64,000 nt of DNA from Marinobacter oulmenensis. GTDB lineage: Bacteria; Pseudomonadota; Gammaproteobacteria; Pseudomonadales; Oleiphilaceae. Shown in pieces: positions 8,812 to 19,022 of this stretch (positions are counted from its first letter, which is position 1; the number at the start of each line of letters is the position of its first letter). Location: assembly GCF_014201735.1 (NCBI RefSeq), contig NZ_JACHFE010000003.1:124001-188000 (forward strand). The letters are read 5' to 3'. The notes below the pieces were generated by a model. The model made no database searches. It was not told where the DNA came from and saw only the letters and a program-made list of their open reading frames with translations. The position numbers were made by a program, and so were the translations under genes.

Positions 8812-9291
8812 TCAGGCGGGGGCCAGTTTGCTCTCGTGGGCATTGTGGAGGTGCTCGATCAGGAAATCCTCAACCTCGAAACGACTTTCGAGAACTTCCC
8901 CGAGCTGCGACAGTTCCGCAAACAGCGACTCAAGATCCAGTTCATCCACAGATTGGCTGTCCAGCCGGTCGTTGAACTGAAGCGCCACTTCCGTGGTTCG
9001 CTCGATCCGCGGATACAGTTTGGCGGCCAGTTCCAGCCCCCCGTCATTGAACTCCTTGGCTTCCTGGATCAACTGCTCATAGATCTCAAAGTGGCCCAGG
9101 GACACATAGTCCACCAGGACTTCACACAGCCCCACGAACTTTTCGCGCACCTCATCGGCACTGGGGTCATCGTTATGGGATGACAGGGCACAGTACCTGA
9201 CCAGCAGTTCCTGACGCTCCTTCAACCACCGGTCAATAAGTTCGCTGACGCCACCCCAGCGCTCCCTGGCATTTCGGCAATTTTCCAACAT
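8812..9291 (-). CDS. rsd: Regulator of sigma D (Rsd/AlgQ family)
   Basis: 159 residues, all helical, opening with MLENCRNARERWGG followed by LIDRWLKERQELLVRYC, the conserved start of the Rsd/AlgQ family. Family members bind the housekeeping sigma factor RpoD and sequester it in stationary phase; in Pseudomonas aeruginosa AlgQ also affects alginate and siderophore genes. AGGAGAG lies about 11 bases before the ATG. It follows dsbB on the same strand after 105 bases, a neighbourhood shared with Pseudomonas. Confidence 0.9.
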   Translation of the reverse strand: MLENCRNARERWGGVSELIDRWLKERQELLVRYCALSSHNDDPSADEVREKFVGLCEVLVDYVSLGHFEIYEQLIQEAKEFNDGGLELAAKLYPRIERTTEVALQFNDRLDSQSVDELDLESLFAELSQLGEVLESRFEVEDFLIEHLHNAHESKLAPA

Positions 9292-9396
9292 GGGCCAGAC
9301 TCTCCTATCAATTGGTCCGCCGAATCATTTTCCGATCTTCGGTTCTTGTTATGTCAGGGTCAACTTACCCCAAGGCGGAACCCGGCCGCAACTGTT

Positions 9397-9903
9397 TCAG
9401 CTTTGCAACCAACTTTTCGGACGATAGCTGCGGAACATCATGACCAGCCCGAGCAGAGTCACCAGCGTGAAAAAGATCGCAGTCCAGCCGGGAATACTCA
9501 GCCCCAGGAAGCGCCATACCACCTGGGCACAATCGCCACTGCCCTGGAACGCAGTTTTCAGAACATCAAACCAGGGCAGCACTTCCAGCATGTAGTCCAC
9601 CGAAGGGCCACAGGCCGGGACCTGATCGGCCGGCAGATTCTGCAGCCAGAGCTGGCGACCGGCCACCACCAGACCTGCGCCGGAACCCAGCGCCATCAGG
9701 AAGCCATAGACCCGGTTACCGTTGCCCGTAGGGCCGTGCAGAAACGCCACCAGGCTGACCAGCCCCGCGGCCATGAATCCGAAGCGCTGCAGCCAACACA
9801 GGGGGCAGGGTTCCAGCCCCATGACGTGCTCCATATAGAAGGCCACCGCCAGCAGGCCGGCACACAACAGGAAAACAAAACCGAACACCCATCTGCTTGT
9901 CAA
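9397..9903 (-). CDS. dsbB: Disulfide bond formation protein DsbB
   Basis: 168 residues with four predicted membrane helices. The two periplasmic cysteine pairs needed to reoxidise DsbA are present: Cys33-Pro-Leu-Cys36 in the first loop and Cys98/Cys125 in the second, with the spacing of the Escherichia coli protein. Electrons pass on to quinone. It lies upstream of rsd on the same strand and is divergent from the FliL-like gene; DsbA itself is not in the window. Confidence 0.93.
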   Translation of the reverse strand: MTSRWVFGFVFLLCAGLLAVAFYMEHVMGLEPCPLCWLQRFGFMAAGLVSLVAFLHGPTGNGNRVYGFLMALGSGAGLVVAGRQLWLQNLPADQVPACGPSVDYMLEVLPWFDVLKTAFQGSGDCAQVVWRFLGLSIPGWTAIFFTLVTLLGLVMMFRSYRPKSWLQS

Positions 9904-9987
9904 AACGATACCCCGGAATCATCATGTGGACTGAATGAAGGCCAGTGTCCCGCCTGGCCACCCAAACTCAGGAAACAATCGTAACCC

Positions 9988-10452
9988 ATGACCATCATCA
10001 ATCCCATGATTCGCCACAGATTACCGCTCGCGGCCCTGATCTTCCTGCTGACTGCCCTGCTTTCCTGGCCCGCGCTGGCCCAGGACGAGGAGTCCGACGA
10101 GGAAGCGGAAGCCGAAACGGAAAAAGTCACCGATTACATTGAGATGGAACCGTCGTTTGTGACCCACATTGGCGCACCCGGCAACAAGGTCACCTATCTG
10201 AAAGTGGCCGTGACCATCCGGGCTTCCGCCGAGAGCACGCGGCCGGCCGTGGAAGCCCACATGCCGCGCCTGCGCCACGAACTGGTCATGCTGTTCGGCG
10301 AGCAGACCGATGCCGACAAACTGTCCTCCAACGAGGGCAGGGAAGCCCTTCGTGAGGAAGCGACAAAACGTATCAATCAGGTACTGGAAGAACAGCGGAC
10401 CGGCGAGAGCATCACCGGCGTGCTGTTTACGGAGTTTGTGGTCCAGCGCTGA
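9988..10452 (+). CDS. FliL-like flagellar basal body-associated protein
   Basis: 154 residues. An N-terminal signal or anchor segment (LPLAALIFLLTALLSWPALA) is followed by an acidic linker (EESDEEAEAETE) and a FliL-like domain: YIEMEPSFVTHIG, TYLKVAVTIR, and a C-terminal VLFTEFVVQ strand. FliL proteins sit next to the stator at the basal body. The start could be the ATG at 9988 or 10006. The gene is isolated from any flagellar operon, which suggests the second, solitary FliL paralogue that Pseudomonas-type genomes also carry; its role is uncertain. Confidence 0.8.
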   Translation: MTIINPMIRHRLPLAALIFLLTALLSWPALAQDEESDEEAEAETEKVTDYIEMEPSFVTHIGAPGNKVTYLKVAVTIRASAESTRPAVEAHMPRLRHELVMLFGEQTDADKLSSNEGREALREEATKRINQVLEEQRTGESITGVLFTEFVVQR

Positions 10453-10461
10453 TCCGTCGTC

Positions 10462-12018
10462 TCAGGAGCGCAGGTACTGGTCCAGGAACTCGGCGAAGGG
10501 CTGGGTATCCTCGCGCTCCATAGCCTTCTGCTCGGCCACGGAGGCTTCGGCAATGGCGCTGTACTCCGCCAGCTCCTGTGCCGACAGCGGGTCAGCCAGC
10601 AGGGCCTCCTGATGCTGGCGGGAGATATCCATAACCCAGTCCCGGTGCCCCTGCCCCGCCGCCGACATGGCGTCCAGAACCCTTGCTGACGGTACCGACC
10701 AGTCACTGCCCTCAAGCTTGGCAGCCTGGGCTGTCAGCGCCGACCGGTACCGGTCTTCGCCGTTCCAGCTGTCCAGCAGTTCCGCCAGGGGCGCAAGGCC
10801 TTCCAGGATTTCCGCTGCGGCACCAGCAACCGGCATCCGTTGACCCGCCCGGCACAGGGTCAGGTCCTGCCACCGGCCGGAGGCGACCACATCCTTGTAG
10901 TTGTCGTCCAGCCGTTCGCATTCCTCATCGCCAATTCGCGGCGAGTCTGCCAGCAGGCAGTCCAGCAGGAACAGGTCCAGGAAATCCACCTGCTCGCGAT
11001 TGATCCCGATCGGTGAGAACGGGTCCAGGTCGAGACAGCGCACTTCGATGTATTCCACACCCCGGGCGTCCAGCGCCTGAGTCGGCTTTTCGCCGGCCTC
11101 GGTGGTGCGTTTGGGGCGGATCGCGCTGTAGTACTCGTTCTCGATCTGCAGCACGTTGGTGTTGATCTGGATGAACTCGTCACCGCGCCGGGTACCAATG
11201 GCTTCATAGGCCGGCCAGTTGGTGTGGATGGCCCGGTCCAGTGTGCGGGTGTAGGTCTTGAGCTCGTTGAAACAGATGTTCAGCGAAGCCTGGGCGTTGT
11301 TGTGGTAACCCAGGTCACCCATGCGCAACGAGGTGGCGTAACGGCCATACCAGGTGCGGTCATCCAGCCGTTCGAGGTCATGCTTCACGCCGGCCACGAA
11401 GCTGTCATCCAGCGCCGGCGAGGCGCCGAACAGCAGCATCAGCAGCCAGCTGCGGCGGCGAAAATTGCGGATCATCCAGAAGTACTGATCCGATTTGAAG
11501 TCCTTCAGGCTATCGGTATTGCCAACCACGCCCTGCCATTTCTGCCAGAAGCTGTCGGGCAACGACAGGTTGTAATGGGCACCGGCGATGCTCTGCATCA
11601 CCCGGCCATAGCGCACAGCCAGCCCCTGACGATAGACATGCTTGAGCTGGCCGATATTGGAGGTGCCATAACGGGCGATGGGAATGCTTTCGTCCCCGTC
11701 GATCTCACAGGGCATGCTGGCCGCCCAGAACAGCTCATCGCCCAGATGATGCTGCACAAAGCGGTGCGTATCCCGCAGCGAGGCCAGCATGCCTTCGGTG
11801 CTGTCAAAAACCGGCGTGATCAGCTCCAGCAGGGCCTCGGAATAATCGGTGGTGATGCGGGGATGGGTCAGTGTTGAGCCCAGGGCTTCGGGATGCGGGG
11901 TCTGGGCGATGAAGCCACTGGCGTCCGCCCGGAGGCCTTCTTTTTCCACCCCTTTCAGAAAACCGTCCCAGTCACTGGCGGCAAACTGGTAAAACAGGGC
12001 GTGGCGGGATTGTGCCAT
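10462..12018 (-). CDS. gshA: Glutamate-cysteine ligase
   Basis: 518 residues, matching the class 1 (E. coli-like) enzyme in length and sequence: FWAASMPCEIDGDESIPIARYG near residues 97-118, GRVMQSIAGAHYNLSLP for glutamate and Mg-ATP binding, and EYIEVRCLDLDPFSPIGI. It catalyses the first and rate-limiting step of glutathione synthesis. CAGGAG precedes the ATG. It lies 57 bases downstream of tex on the same strand and is convergent with the FliL-like gene. Confidence 0.95.
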   Translation of the reverse strand: MAQSRHALFYQFAASDWDGFLKGVEKEGLRADASGFIAQTPHPEALGSTLTHPRITTDYSEALLELITPVFDSTEGMLASLRDTHRFVQHHLGDELFWAASMPCEIDGDESIPIARYGTSNIGQLKHVYRQGLAVRYGRVMQSIAGAHYNLSLPDSFWQKWQGVVGNTDSLKDFKSDQYFWMIRNFRRRSWLLMLLFGASPALDDSFVAGVKHDLERLDDRTWYGRYATSLRMGDLGYHNNAQASLNICFNELKTYTRTLDRAIHTNWPAYEAIGTRRGDEFIQINTNVLQIENEYYSAIRPKRTTEAGEKPTQALDARGVEYIEVRCLDLDPFSPIGINREQVDFLDLFLLDCLLADSPRIGDEECERLDDNYKDVVASGRWQDLTLCRAGQRMPVAGAAAEILEGLAPLAELLDSWNGEDRYRSALTAQAAKLEGSDWSVPSARVLDAMSAAGQGHRDWVMDISRQHQEALLADPLSAQELAEYSAIAEASVAEQKAMEREDTQPFAEFLDQYLRS

Positions 12019-12075
12019 GTTGAACTCCTGTTGGGGCGGCCATCCACCGGATGACCGCTTTTGACTCTGTGTCGG

Positions 12076-14424
12076 CTAGCGACCGTTTTTGCGGGCGGAG
12101 GCCATGGCCTGGGCCAGGGCTCCGGCCATCGCGCCCTGACCTGCGTTCTGTCCGCGCCGGTTATCCTGGTGCCGGTTGCGGCCACCGGAGGCATCACCCC
12201 GGTTCTTACCGGAACCGGAACGGGCACCTTTGCCACTGCTGTCTGCGCCGGGCTGGTCATCCATACGCATGGAAAGGCCAATCCGCTTTCTCGGGATGTC
12301 CACTTCCATCACCTTCACCTTGACGATGTCGCCGGTTTTGACCACATCCCGCGGGTCTTTCACGAAAGTATTGGAAAGCGCCGAGATATGCACCAGGCCA
12401 TCCTGGTGCACGCCGATGTCCACAAAGGCACCAAAGTTGGTGACATTGGTGACCGAACCTTCCAGCACCATACCCGGCTTCAGGTCGCTGAGGGTTTCCA
12501 CACCTTCCTCGAAACTGGCAAAGCGGAATTCCGGCCGGGGGTCACGCCCCGGTTTTTCCAGTTCGGCCAGGATGTCCTTGACCGTGGGCAGGCCGAACTG
12601 CTCGGTGACGTAATCCTTGGGGTCCAGGGTGCGCAGGAAGGCCGCATCGCCGATGATGTTTTCAACCTTGCGACCGTTGCGCTCGGCAATCGCTTCGACA
12701 ATACCATAGGCCTCGGGGTGGACCGCAGAGCGGTCCAGCGGATTATCGCCGCTGGCAATGCGCAGGAAGCCGGCCGCCTGCTCAAAGGTGCGGTCCCCCA
12801 GGCGGGCCACTTTCAGAAGCTGGCGCCGGCTGGTGAACACGCCGTTCTGGCTGCGGAAGTCCACGATGTTCTGGGCGGTAGTCTGGTTCAGGCCGGACAC
12901 CCGGGCCAGCAGGGGCACTGAGGCGGTATTCAGGTCCACACCAACGCCGTTTACGCAATCCTCGACCACCGCATTCAGGCTCCGCGCCAGCTGCACCTGG
13001 GACACATCGTGCTGGTACTGACCGACGCCGATGGACTTGGGCTCGATCTTCACCAGTTCCGCCAGCGGGTCCTGCAGGCGCCGGGCGATGGACACCGCAC
13101 CCCGGATGGTCACGTCCAGATCCGGCAGTTCCCGGGAGGCAAACTCCGAAGCCGAATAGATCGAGGCGCCGGATTCGCTGACCACGATACGGGCCAGTTT
13201 CAGGTCCGGGTAACGCTTGCACAGATCCGCCACCAGCTTTTCCGTCTCCCGGGAGGCGGTGCCGTTGCCGATGGCCACCAGTTCAATGCCGTATTTGCGA
13301 CTGAGGGCCGCCATCTGCTCGATGGCCTGGTCCCACTGGTTCTTTGGGGCATGCGGATAAATGGCGCCGTGATCCACCACCTGGCCGGTACCGTCGATGA
13401 CGGCCACCTTGACGCCGGTTCTCAGGCCGGGGTCCAGCCCCAGGGTCGGGCGCGGGCCGGCGGGAGCCAGCAGCAGAAGGTCTTTGAGGTTGGCCGCAAA
13501 GACGTGGATAGCCTCGGCTTCCGCCCCTTCCCGGACCTGGGCCATCAGGTCGGTCTCAATCTGGGTGGACAGCTTGACCCGCCAGGTCCAGCGCACCACT
13601 TCGGACAGCCAGCGGTCCGCTGGCCGGCCCATATCGCGAATATGCCAGCGGGCGGCGATGCGCTGTTCAGCCGGGTGCGGCTGGCGGCGGTCATCCTCGC
13701 CGTCACCGACCACCAGACTGTAGGCCAGGATGCCCTCATTGCGGCCACGCAGGATGGCCAGGGCCCGGTGGGAGGGTACTTTCTTCAGCGGTTCTTCATG
13801 ATCGAAATAATCGCGGAACTTGGCGCCTTCGTTTTCCTTGCCCTCGACAACCGTGACCTTGAGCCGGCCCTCCTGCCAGATGAAGTCACGAAGATCACCC
13901 AGCAGCTCGGCATCCTCCGCAAAGCGCTCCATGAGGATGTAGCGGGCGCCATCCAGCGCGGCCTTGGTGTCGTCGATGCCGGCCTCGGCATTGAGGTAGC
14001 CCGCAGCCACCGTTTCTGGGTCCTGGCTGGGGTCGTCATACAGGCTGTCTGCCAGCGGCTCCAGGCCGGCCTCACGGGCAATCTGGGCTTTGGTGCGCCG
14101 TTTGGGCTTGTACGGCAGGTAGAGGTCTTCCAGGCGGTTCTTGGTGTCCGCCGCCTCAATTGCGGTGCGCAGCTCGTCGGTCAGCTTGCCTTGCTCATCG
14201 ATGCTGGCGAGGATGGTGCCGCGCCGGTCCTCCAGTTCCCTCAGATAGCGAACCCGTTCTTCGAGGGTCCGCAACTGGCTGTCATCCAGCGAGCCGGTCA
14301 CTTCTTTACGGTAACGGGCGATAAAGGGAACCGTGGCCCCTTCGTCCAGCAGGTCAACGGTAGCGTTCACCTGCTGTTCACGGATACCGAGCTCGTCAGC
14401 AATGCGCCGGGAAATACTGTTCAT
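12076..14424 (-). CDS. tex: Tex-type RNA-binding transcription accessory protein
   Basis: 782 residues from the ATG at 14422-14424 ([19 protein letters not shown]); 11 further upstream codons are open but unlike the family. The order is helical Tex_N, a YqgF/RNase H-like domain ([17 protein letters not shown]), helix-hairpin-helix segments ([20 protein letters not shown]) and a C-terminal S1 domain (near residues 650-720, [16 protein letters not shown]). A basic, Gly/Asn/Arg-rich tail follows. Tex binds RNA and transcription complexes and is the bacterial relative of Spt6. It lies upstream of gshA. Confidence 0.95.
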   Translation of the reverse strand: MNSISRRIADELGIREQQVNATVDLLDEGATVPFIARYRKEVTGSLDDSQLRTLEERVRYLRELEDRRGTILASIDEQGKLTDELRTAIEAADTKNRLEDLYLPYKPKRRTKAQIAREAGLEPLADSLYDDPSQDPETVAAGYLNAEAGIDDTKAALDGARYILMERFAEDAELLGDLRDFIWQEGRLKVTVVEGKENEGAKFRDYFDHEEPLKKVPSHRALAILRGRNEGILAYSLVVGDGEDDRRQPHPAEQRIAARWHIRDMGRPADRWLSEVVRWTWRVKLSTQIETDLMAQVREGAEAEAIHVFAANLKDLLLLAPAGPRPTLGLDPGLRTGVKVAVIDGTGQVVDHGAIYPHAPKNQWDQAIEQMAALSRKYGIELVAIGNGTASRETEKLVADLCKRYPDLKLARIVVSESGASIYSASEFASRELPDLDVTIRGAVSIARRLQDPLAELVKIEPKSIGVGQYQHDVSQVQLARSLNAVVEDCVNGVGVDLNTASVPLLARVSGLNQTTAQNIVDFRSQNGVFTSRRQLLKVARLGDRTFEQAAGFLRIASGDNPLDRSAVHPEAYGIVEAIAERNGRKVENIIGDAAFLRTLDPKDYVTEQFGLPTVKDILAELEKPGRDPRPEFRFASFEEGVETLSDLKPGMVLEGSVTNVTNFGAFVDIGVHQDGLVHISALSNTFVKDPRDVVKTGDIVKVKVMEVDIPRKRIGLSMRMDDQPGADSSGKGARSGSGKNRGDASGGRNRHQDNRRGQNAGQGAMAGALAQAMASARKNGR

Positions 14425-14476
14425 GCAACCTCTGTCTGGTCTGATGTGCCAAGTCAAAGCGCAAACTTACAGCGGC

Positions 14477-16210
14477 TCAGTTCTGCAGGCAAGCGGACTG
14501 GTTACGACGGTTCAGAAATTGCACAAGATCCTCCCAGGCCATCGGGCGGGCATAATAGAAGCCCTGGATCTCATCGCAGTGCTGCTGGCGCAGGAATTCC
14601 AGTTGGCCTTCGGTCTCCACGCCCTCGGCCACAACACTCATCTGCAGACTGTGGGCCAGGCTGATGATGGCACGGATGATATGCTCCGCATCGGCGGACT
14701 CCCCGAGGGCCTGAACGAAGGATTTGTCGATCTTCACCAGTGAGATGGGCAGGTGCTGCAGATTGCTGAGTGATGAGAAACCGGTGCCGAAATCATCCAG
14801 GGCGAAACTGATGCCCAACTGGTTCAGTTCCCGAAGACAGCGCTGGGCATAGTCCGGGTCGTGCATCATGGCACTTTCGGTGAGCTCCAGCTCCAGCAGG
14901 CTGGTATCGATGTTGGCATTGAAGATGATGCGAAAGATGGTTTCCGTCATCTTCCGGTCATGGAACTGGCGGAACGACAGGTTGACCGCGAACACCAGAC
15001 CGGGGAACCCCATGTCCTGGCATTCTTTCAGGCGCTTGCAGGCCTGCTCAATCACCCAGTAGCCGATGGGGACAATCAGACCGCTGCGCTCGGCGGCCGG
15101 AATGAACTCGTCCGGCCCCACCAGCCCGCGGGTGGGATGCTGCCAACGCAACAGGCACTCCACACCGCGAACTTCTTCGGTCGCCAGGTCAATACGGGGC
15201 TGGTAATACAGTTCCAGCTCACGCCCCCTCAGGGCGCTTCTGAGATCCGCCTCCAGGCGCAACTGATGCCCGACGGAAACGTGCAGCTGATGGTCATAGA
15301 ACCGGTAACTGGTGCCTGGATCCCGCTTGGCTTCGAACATCGCCCGATTGGCACGGCGCAGCAGGTTTTCGGCATTGTCCCCGGCATCCGGATAGGTCGC
15401 CACACCGATACTGGCACTGATGACGATGCTCTTGCCGTCCATGTTGAACGGTTCGTTCAGCGCGGCAATCACCTTGCGGATCACCAGGTTCACATCCGCA
15501 GAGTCCTCGATTTTTTCAACGATGATGGCGAACTCGTCCCCACCGATCCGCATCAGCGAATCCACACGGCGTAGCGCCGAACGCAGCCGTTCGGCCAGAC
15601 AGAGAATCAACTGGTCGCTTCGCTGGTAGCCAAAGGATTCGTTGATACTGCGGAAGTCATCCAGGTTCAGGTGCAGCAACACCAGCCGGTGCCCGCCCCG
15701 CTCAGCGCGCAGCAGCGCCTGGCGCAGGCGGTCGAAGAACAGGTCCCGGTTAACAAAACCGCTGGCCACTTCCCGACCGAGTTGCCCGTGGGTCGATTCC
15801 GAAAGCTGTTGCCGATACCACAGGTATTTGACCGCACGACAGAAACTCCAGCGGTCCAGGGTTTGCCGGCAGAGGTAATCCGAGGCGCCGGCGGCAAACA
15901 GGCTGTCCGCCTTCTCGCTGCTGGTTTCGGCACTCAGGGCAAGGATCGGGCGCTCCTCACTGATCGCGGCCAGGTACTGCAGGAAGCCCGCCTCGGAGCT
16001 GTCATGGCAGGCGCAGTCCCAGACCAGTACATCAAAACTGGCGTTGCGGATCAGGTCGTCGCAATCCATCAGGTCCGGACACCAGGTCGCGTCCGGGTGG
16101 GTTTCCGGATCGCCCGACAGCATGGCGCAAAACCACAGGAAGTCTGCATACTCCGGAGTCAGGACCAGCAGGCGCAGGCGGTCCGATCCGGTATCCTCAG
16201 GCAGCGTCAT
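14477..16210 (-). CDS. Receiver-GGDEF-EAL protein (c-di-GMP turnover)
   Basis: 577 residues. Residues 10-130 resemble a response-regulator receiver with an aspartate at 65 (VLVWD) in the phospho-acceptor position, though the surrounding DCACHDSS is unusual. A GGDEF domain follows with intact GGDEF at 223-227, then an EAL domain. The EAL motif reads ECL at 351-353; the metal-binding glutamate is kept, as are NLSFRQF, ELTES and DDFGTGFSSL. Phosphodiesterase activity is therefore plausible, with cyclase activity possible. No cognate kinase is adjacent. It lies 52 bases upstream of tex on the same strand. Confidence 0.9.
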   Translation of the reverse strand: MTLPEDTGSDRLRLLVLTPEYADFLWFCAMLSGDPETHPDATWCPDLMDCDDLIRNASFDVLVWDCACHDSSEAGFLQYLAAISEERPILALSAETSSEKADSLFAAGASDYLCRQTLDRWSFCRAVKYLWYRQQLSESTHGQLGREVASGFVNRDLFFDRLRQALLRAERGGHRLVLLHLNLDDFRSINESFGYQRSDQLILCLAERLRSALRRVDSLMRIGGDEFAIIVEKIEDSADVNLVIRKVIAALNEPFNMDGKSIVISASIGVATYPDAGDNAENLLRRANRAMFEAKRDPGTSYRFYDHQLHVSVGHQLRLEADLRSALRGRELELYYQPRIDLATEEVRGVECLLRWQHPTRGLVGPDEFIPAAERSGLIVPIGYWVIEQACKRLKECQDMGFPGLVFAVNLSFRQFHDRKMTETIFRIIFNANIDTSLLELELTESAMMHDPDYAQRCLRELNQLGISFALDDFGTGFSSLSNLQHLPISLVKIDKSFVQALGESADAEHIIRAIISLAHSLQMSVVAEGVETEGQLEFLRQQHCDEIQGFYYARPMAWEDLVQFLNRRNQSACLQN

Positions 16211-16349
16211 CGGGCAGAATCCATTGTCTGGTCAAGGGCACTTTCCTTTGAAGCATAGCGTATTGCGTTACAAGGTACAGTAAGCCGGCGTGGTGTAGAA
16301 TATACCGGCGTCAAATTCCCCAACCTTGCTGCGGCCCGATTCCAATACT

Positions 16350-18368
16350 GTGAACAAGCTCAACCCCAGACAAAACGAAGCGGTTCGCTATGCCGACGGC
16401 CCCCTGTTGGTACTGGCCGGGGCCGGCAGTGGCAAAACCAGCGTGATCACCCGGAAGATTGCCTATCTTATTGAGCAAAAAGGCATTCCGGGCCGCCACA
16501 TCGCAGCGGTCACCTTCACCAACAAGGCCGCCCGGGAGATGAAAGAACGGGTTGGCCGGATCGTCGATCGGGGCAAATCCCGGGGGCTGATTGTTTCCAC
16601 CTTCCACAACCTGGGCCTGAACATGATCCGTGAGGAGCATGCGCACCTGGGCTACTACCCGGGCTTCTCGATCTTCGATGCCGAGGACGCCAAGGCCCTG
16701 CTGCAGGACCTGATGCTCCGGGAAGACACCGCCGACGAAGGCGACGAACTGTCGGACATCCAGATGACCATTTCATCCTGGAAAAATGCCATGCGTCGCC
16801 CGGAGGAGGCGTACAGCAAGGCCGAGGATGAACGGGAACAGCGCATCGCGCTGATCTACAAGCGCTACAACGAATACCTCAAGGCCTACAACGCGGTCGA
16901 TTTTGACGACCTGATCCTGCTGCCGGTGCTGCTGTTTCGGGAATGCCCGGATGTCCTCGCCAAGTGGCGCCGCAAGATCCGGTACATGCTGGTGGACGAA
17001 TATCAGGACACCAACGTCTGTCAGTACGAACTGGTCAAGATGTTGGTGGCCGAAAGGGCGGCCTTCACGGTGGTTGGTGACGATGACCAGTCCATCTATG
17101 CCTGGCGTGGTGCCCGCCCGGAAAACCTGGCGCAACTGAAGCAGGACTTTCCCAGCCTGAAAATCATCAAACTGGAACAGAACTACCGTTCCACCAGCCG
17201 CATCCTGCGTTGCGCCAATACGGTGATTGCCAATAACCCTCACGTGTTCGAGAAAGCCCTTTGGAGCGAGCATACCGTCGGCAACGAGATCCGCGTGATC
17301 CGCTGCCGCAACGAGGATGCCGAAGCCGAACGCATCGCTACCGAGATACTGGACAACAAACTGAAAAACGGCCTCGAATTCCGCGATTTTGCCGTGCTTT
17401 ACCGGGGTAATCACCAGTCACGCCTGCTGGAAATGAAAATGCAGGCCTACCAGATTCCCTACCGGATGTCGGGCGGCCAGTCTTTTTTCTCGAAAAATGA
17501 AATCAAGGACGCCATGTCCTACCTGCGCCTGCTGGTCAATCCGGATGACGACGCCGCTTTTCTGCGGGTGGTCAACGTGCCCCGACGGGAAATCGGCCCC
17601 CGCACACTGGAGCAGCTGAACCACTACGCCAGATCCCGGGAGGTCAGCCTGTTCCGCGCGCTGGCCGACATGGGCGCGGAATCCCACATCGCCGAGCGCG
17701 GACTGGAAAGATTACGCCGCTTCGCCCACTGGGTGGACCGCACCTGTGAACGCCTGCACACTGACAACCCCGTCCATGTGATCAAGCAACTGTTCACCGA
17801 TATTGAATACGAGGAATGGCTGCACCAGCACTCCGCCACCCCGAAACAGGCCGAACGCCGGATGGAGAACATCTGGTACCTGGTGGAATCAATCCAGCGG
17901 ATGCTCGACGACGGCAAGGGCACGGCGGACGAAACCGGCATTGAGGACGCCATCACCCGGCTGGTGCTGCGTGACATGATGGAGCAGCGCGAAGAGGAGG
18001 ACGACAGCGACAAGGTCCAGATGCTGACGCTGCACGCCTCCAAGGGCCTGGAATTCCCCCACGTGTTCATCATGGGCATGGAGGAGGAAATCCTGCCCCA
18101 CCGGGCCAGCATCGAAGAAGGCAACATTGAGGAGGAGCGCCGGCTGATGTACGTGGGCATTACCCGTGCCCGGGAGACTCTGTCGATGACCTATGCCGCT
18201 TCACGCAAGCAGTATGGCGAGAAAATCGAAACCATACCCAGCCGGTTTCTGGATGAGTTTCCGGAAGAGGATCTTCGCTGGGAGGGAACCGGCGACCTGG
18301 ACCAGGAAGCCAATCAGAAAAAAGGCAAGGCCACCCTGAGTGCCCTGCTGGGGGATCTCGGCGTATAG
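16350..18368 (+). CDS. rep: ATP-dependent DNA helicase Rep
   Basis: 672 residues from the GTG at 16350 (NKLNPRQNEAVRY), which aligns with the start and length of E. coli Rep; a TTG at 16326 would add eight unrelated residues. Superfamily 1A motifs are all visible: Walker A AGAGSGKT, AVTFTNKAAREM, LVDEYQDTN, VGDDDQSIYAWRGA, LEQNYRS, LHASKGLEF and YVGITRARE. Rep is a 3'-5' helicase that helps replication forks pass protein barriers. It is divergent from the GGDEF/EAL gene. Confidence 0.95.
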   Translation: MNKLNPRQNEAVRYADGPLLVLAGAGSGKTSVITRKIAYLIEQKGIPGRHIAAVTFTNKAAREMKERVGRIVDRGKSRGLIVSTFHNLGLNMIREEHAHLGYYPGFSIFDAEDAKALLQDLMLREDTADEGDELSDIQMTISSWKNAMRRPEEAYSKAEDEREQRIALIYKRYNEYLKAYNAVDFDDLILLPVLLFRECPDVLAKWRRKIRYMLVDEYQDTNVCQYELVKMLVAERAAFTVVGDDDQSIYAWRGARPENLAQLKQDFPSLKIIKLEQNYRSTSRILRCANTVIANNPHVFEKALWSEHTVGNEIRVIRCRNEDAEAERIATEILDNKLKNGLEFRDFAVLYRGNHQSRLLEMKMQAYQIPYRMSGGQSFFSKNEIKDAMSYLRLLVNPDDDAAFLRVVNVPRREIGPRTLEQLNHYARSREVSLFRALADMGAESHIAERGLERLRRFAHWVDRTCERLHTDNPVHVIKQLFTDIEYEEWLHQHSATPKQAERRMENIWYLVESIQRMLDDGKGTADETGIEDAITRLVLRDMMEQREEEDDSDKVQMLTLHASKGLEFPHVFIMGMEEEILPHRASIEEGNIEEERRLMYVGITRARETLSMTYAASRKQYGEKIETIPSRFLDEFPEEDLRWEGTGDLDQEANQKKGKATLSALLGDLGV

Positions 18369-18376
18369 GGAGCATC

Positions 18377-18398
18377 AGGCCCCGTAATCACGGGGCCT
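18377..18398. terminator. GC-rich hairpin between convergent rep and cytochrome genes
   Basis: AGGCCCCGT pairs perfectly with ACGGGGCCT around a 4-base loop. There is no T-run on either side, so it is either a weak bidirectional terminator or an mRNA-end stabiliser. Confidence 0.5.
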
Positions 18399-18407
18399 GG
18401 CCAGGCA

Positions 18408-18833
18408 TTACTGGCTGTTTTCCACCATGTATTCGATGGCCGCGACGATTTCGTCGTCGGAACAGTCAGAGCAGGTGCCCCGAGGCGGCATGGCGTTAAA
18501 TCCATTGATCGCGTGATTGGTCAGGGTTTCCATGCCTTTGTCGATACGCGGGCCCCAGTCACCGGCGTTACCCATCACCGGCGCACCAGCCGCACCAGAG
18601 GCGTGGCAGGCAGTACAGGCTGCGTTGTAGACGTCCTCACCTGAGCGAGGGCCAGAGCTAGAGCTGGCAGACTGGGCGGGAGCCGCCGCGGCGCCACAAT
18701 CATCACCCTGCTGGCAGACTTCGCCCACCGGCTGGATGCGTTCACTGATTTCATCTTCAACACTTGCCAGTGCTGTACCGGCAACCAGGCCAAAAGCCAG
18801 CAGGGCAAAAGCCGCAACTCTCTTCATCATCAC
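18408..18833 (-). CDS. Periplasmic cytochrome c5-like protein
   Basis: 141 residues with a signal peptide (residues 1-23, cut after ALA). One haem site, CTACH, is at residues 73-77, and Met116 in NAMPPRG is the probable sixth ligand. Cys122 and Cys125 form the second cysteine pair typical of cytochrome c5. Residues 40-65 are an extra Ala/Ser/Gln-rich linker with two cysteines (Cys40, Cys46). The role is electron transfer in the periplasm; the partner is not evident. A TATAAT box on the minus strand at 18876-18881 lies 43 bases before the start. Confidence 0.88.
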   Translation of the reverse strand: MMMKRVAAFALLAFGLVAGTALASVEDEISERIQPVGEVCQQGDDCGAAAAPAQSASSSSGPRSGEDVYNAACTACHASGAAGAPVMGNAGDWGPRIDKGMETLTNHAINGFNAMPPRGTCSDCSDDEIVAAIEYMVENSQ

Positions 18834-19022
18834 AATGCTCCTCGCATTTGAGCGTTATAATCTTTCAGGCGCAGCATTATAGCGACTGCGCCGACGCAAA
18901 AAAACCAACGGCCACAGACAGAAATTGATTTCAACCATTTAAATGACAGTTTCGTAGGTACGGGCGCGTCAGGCACCATTCTCGGTTACCATACGGTTTT
19001 TATTCCGTTTACGGTCTTTTTT

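Noticed and set aside
13009..14664. 551-codon open frame on the plus strand opposite tex
   Set aside because: It lies wholly antisense to the conserved tex gene and spills into the EAL gene. Long antisense frames are common in GC-rich DNA with this codon bias, and the product resembles no family.
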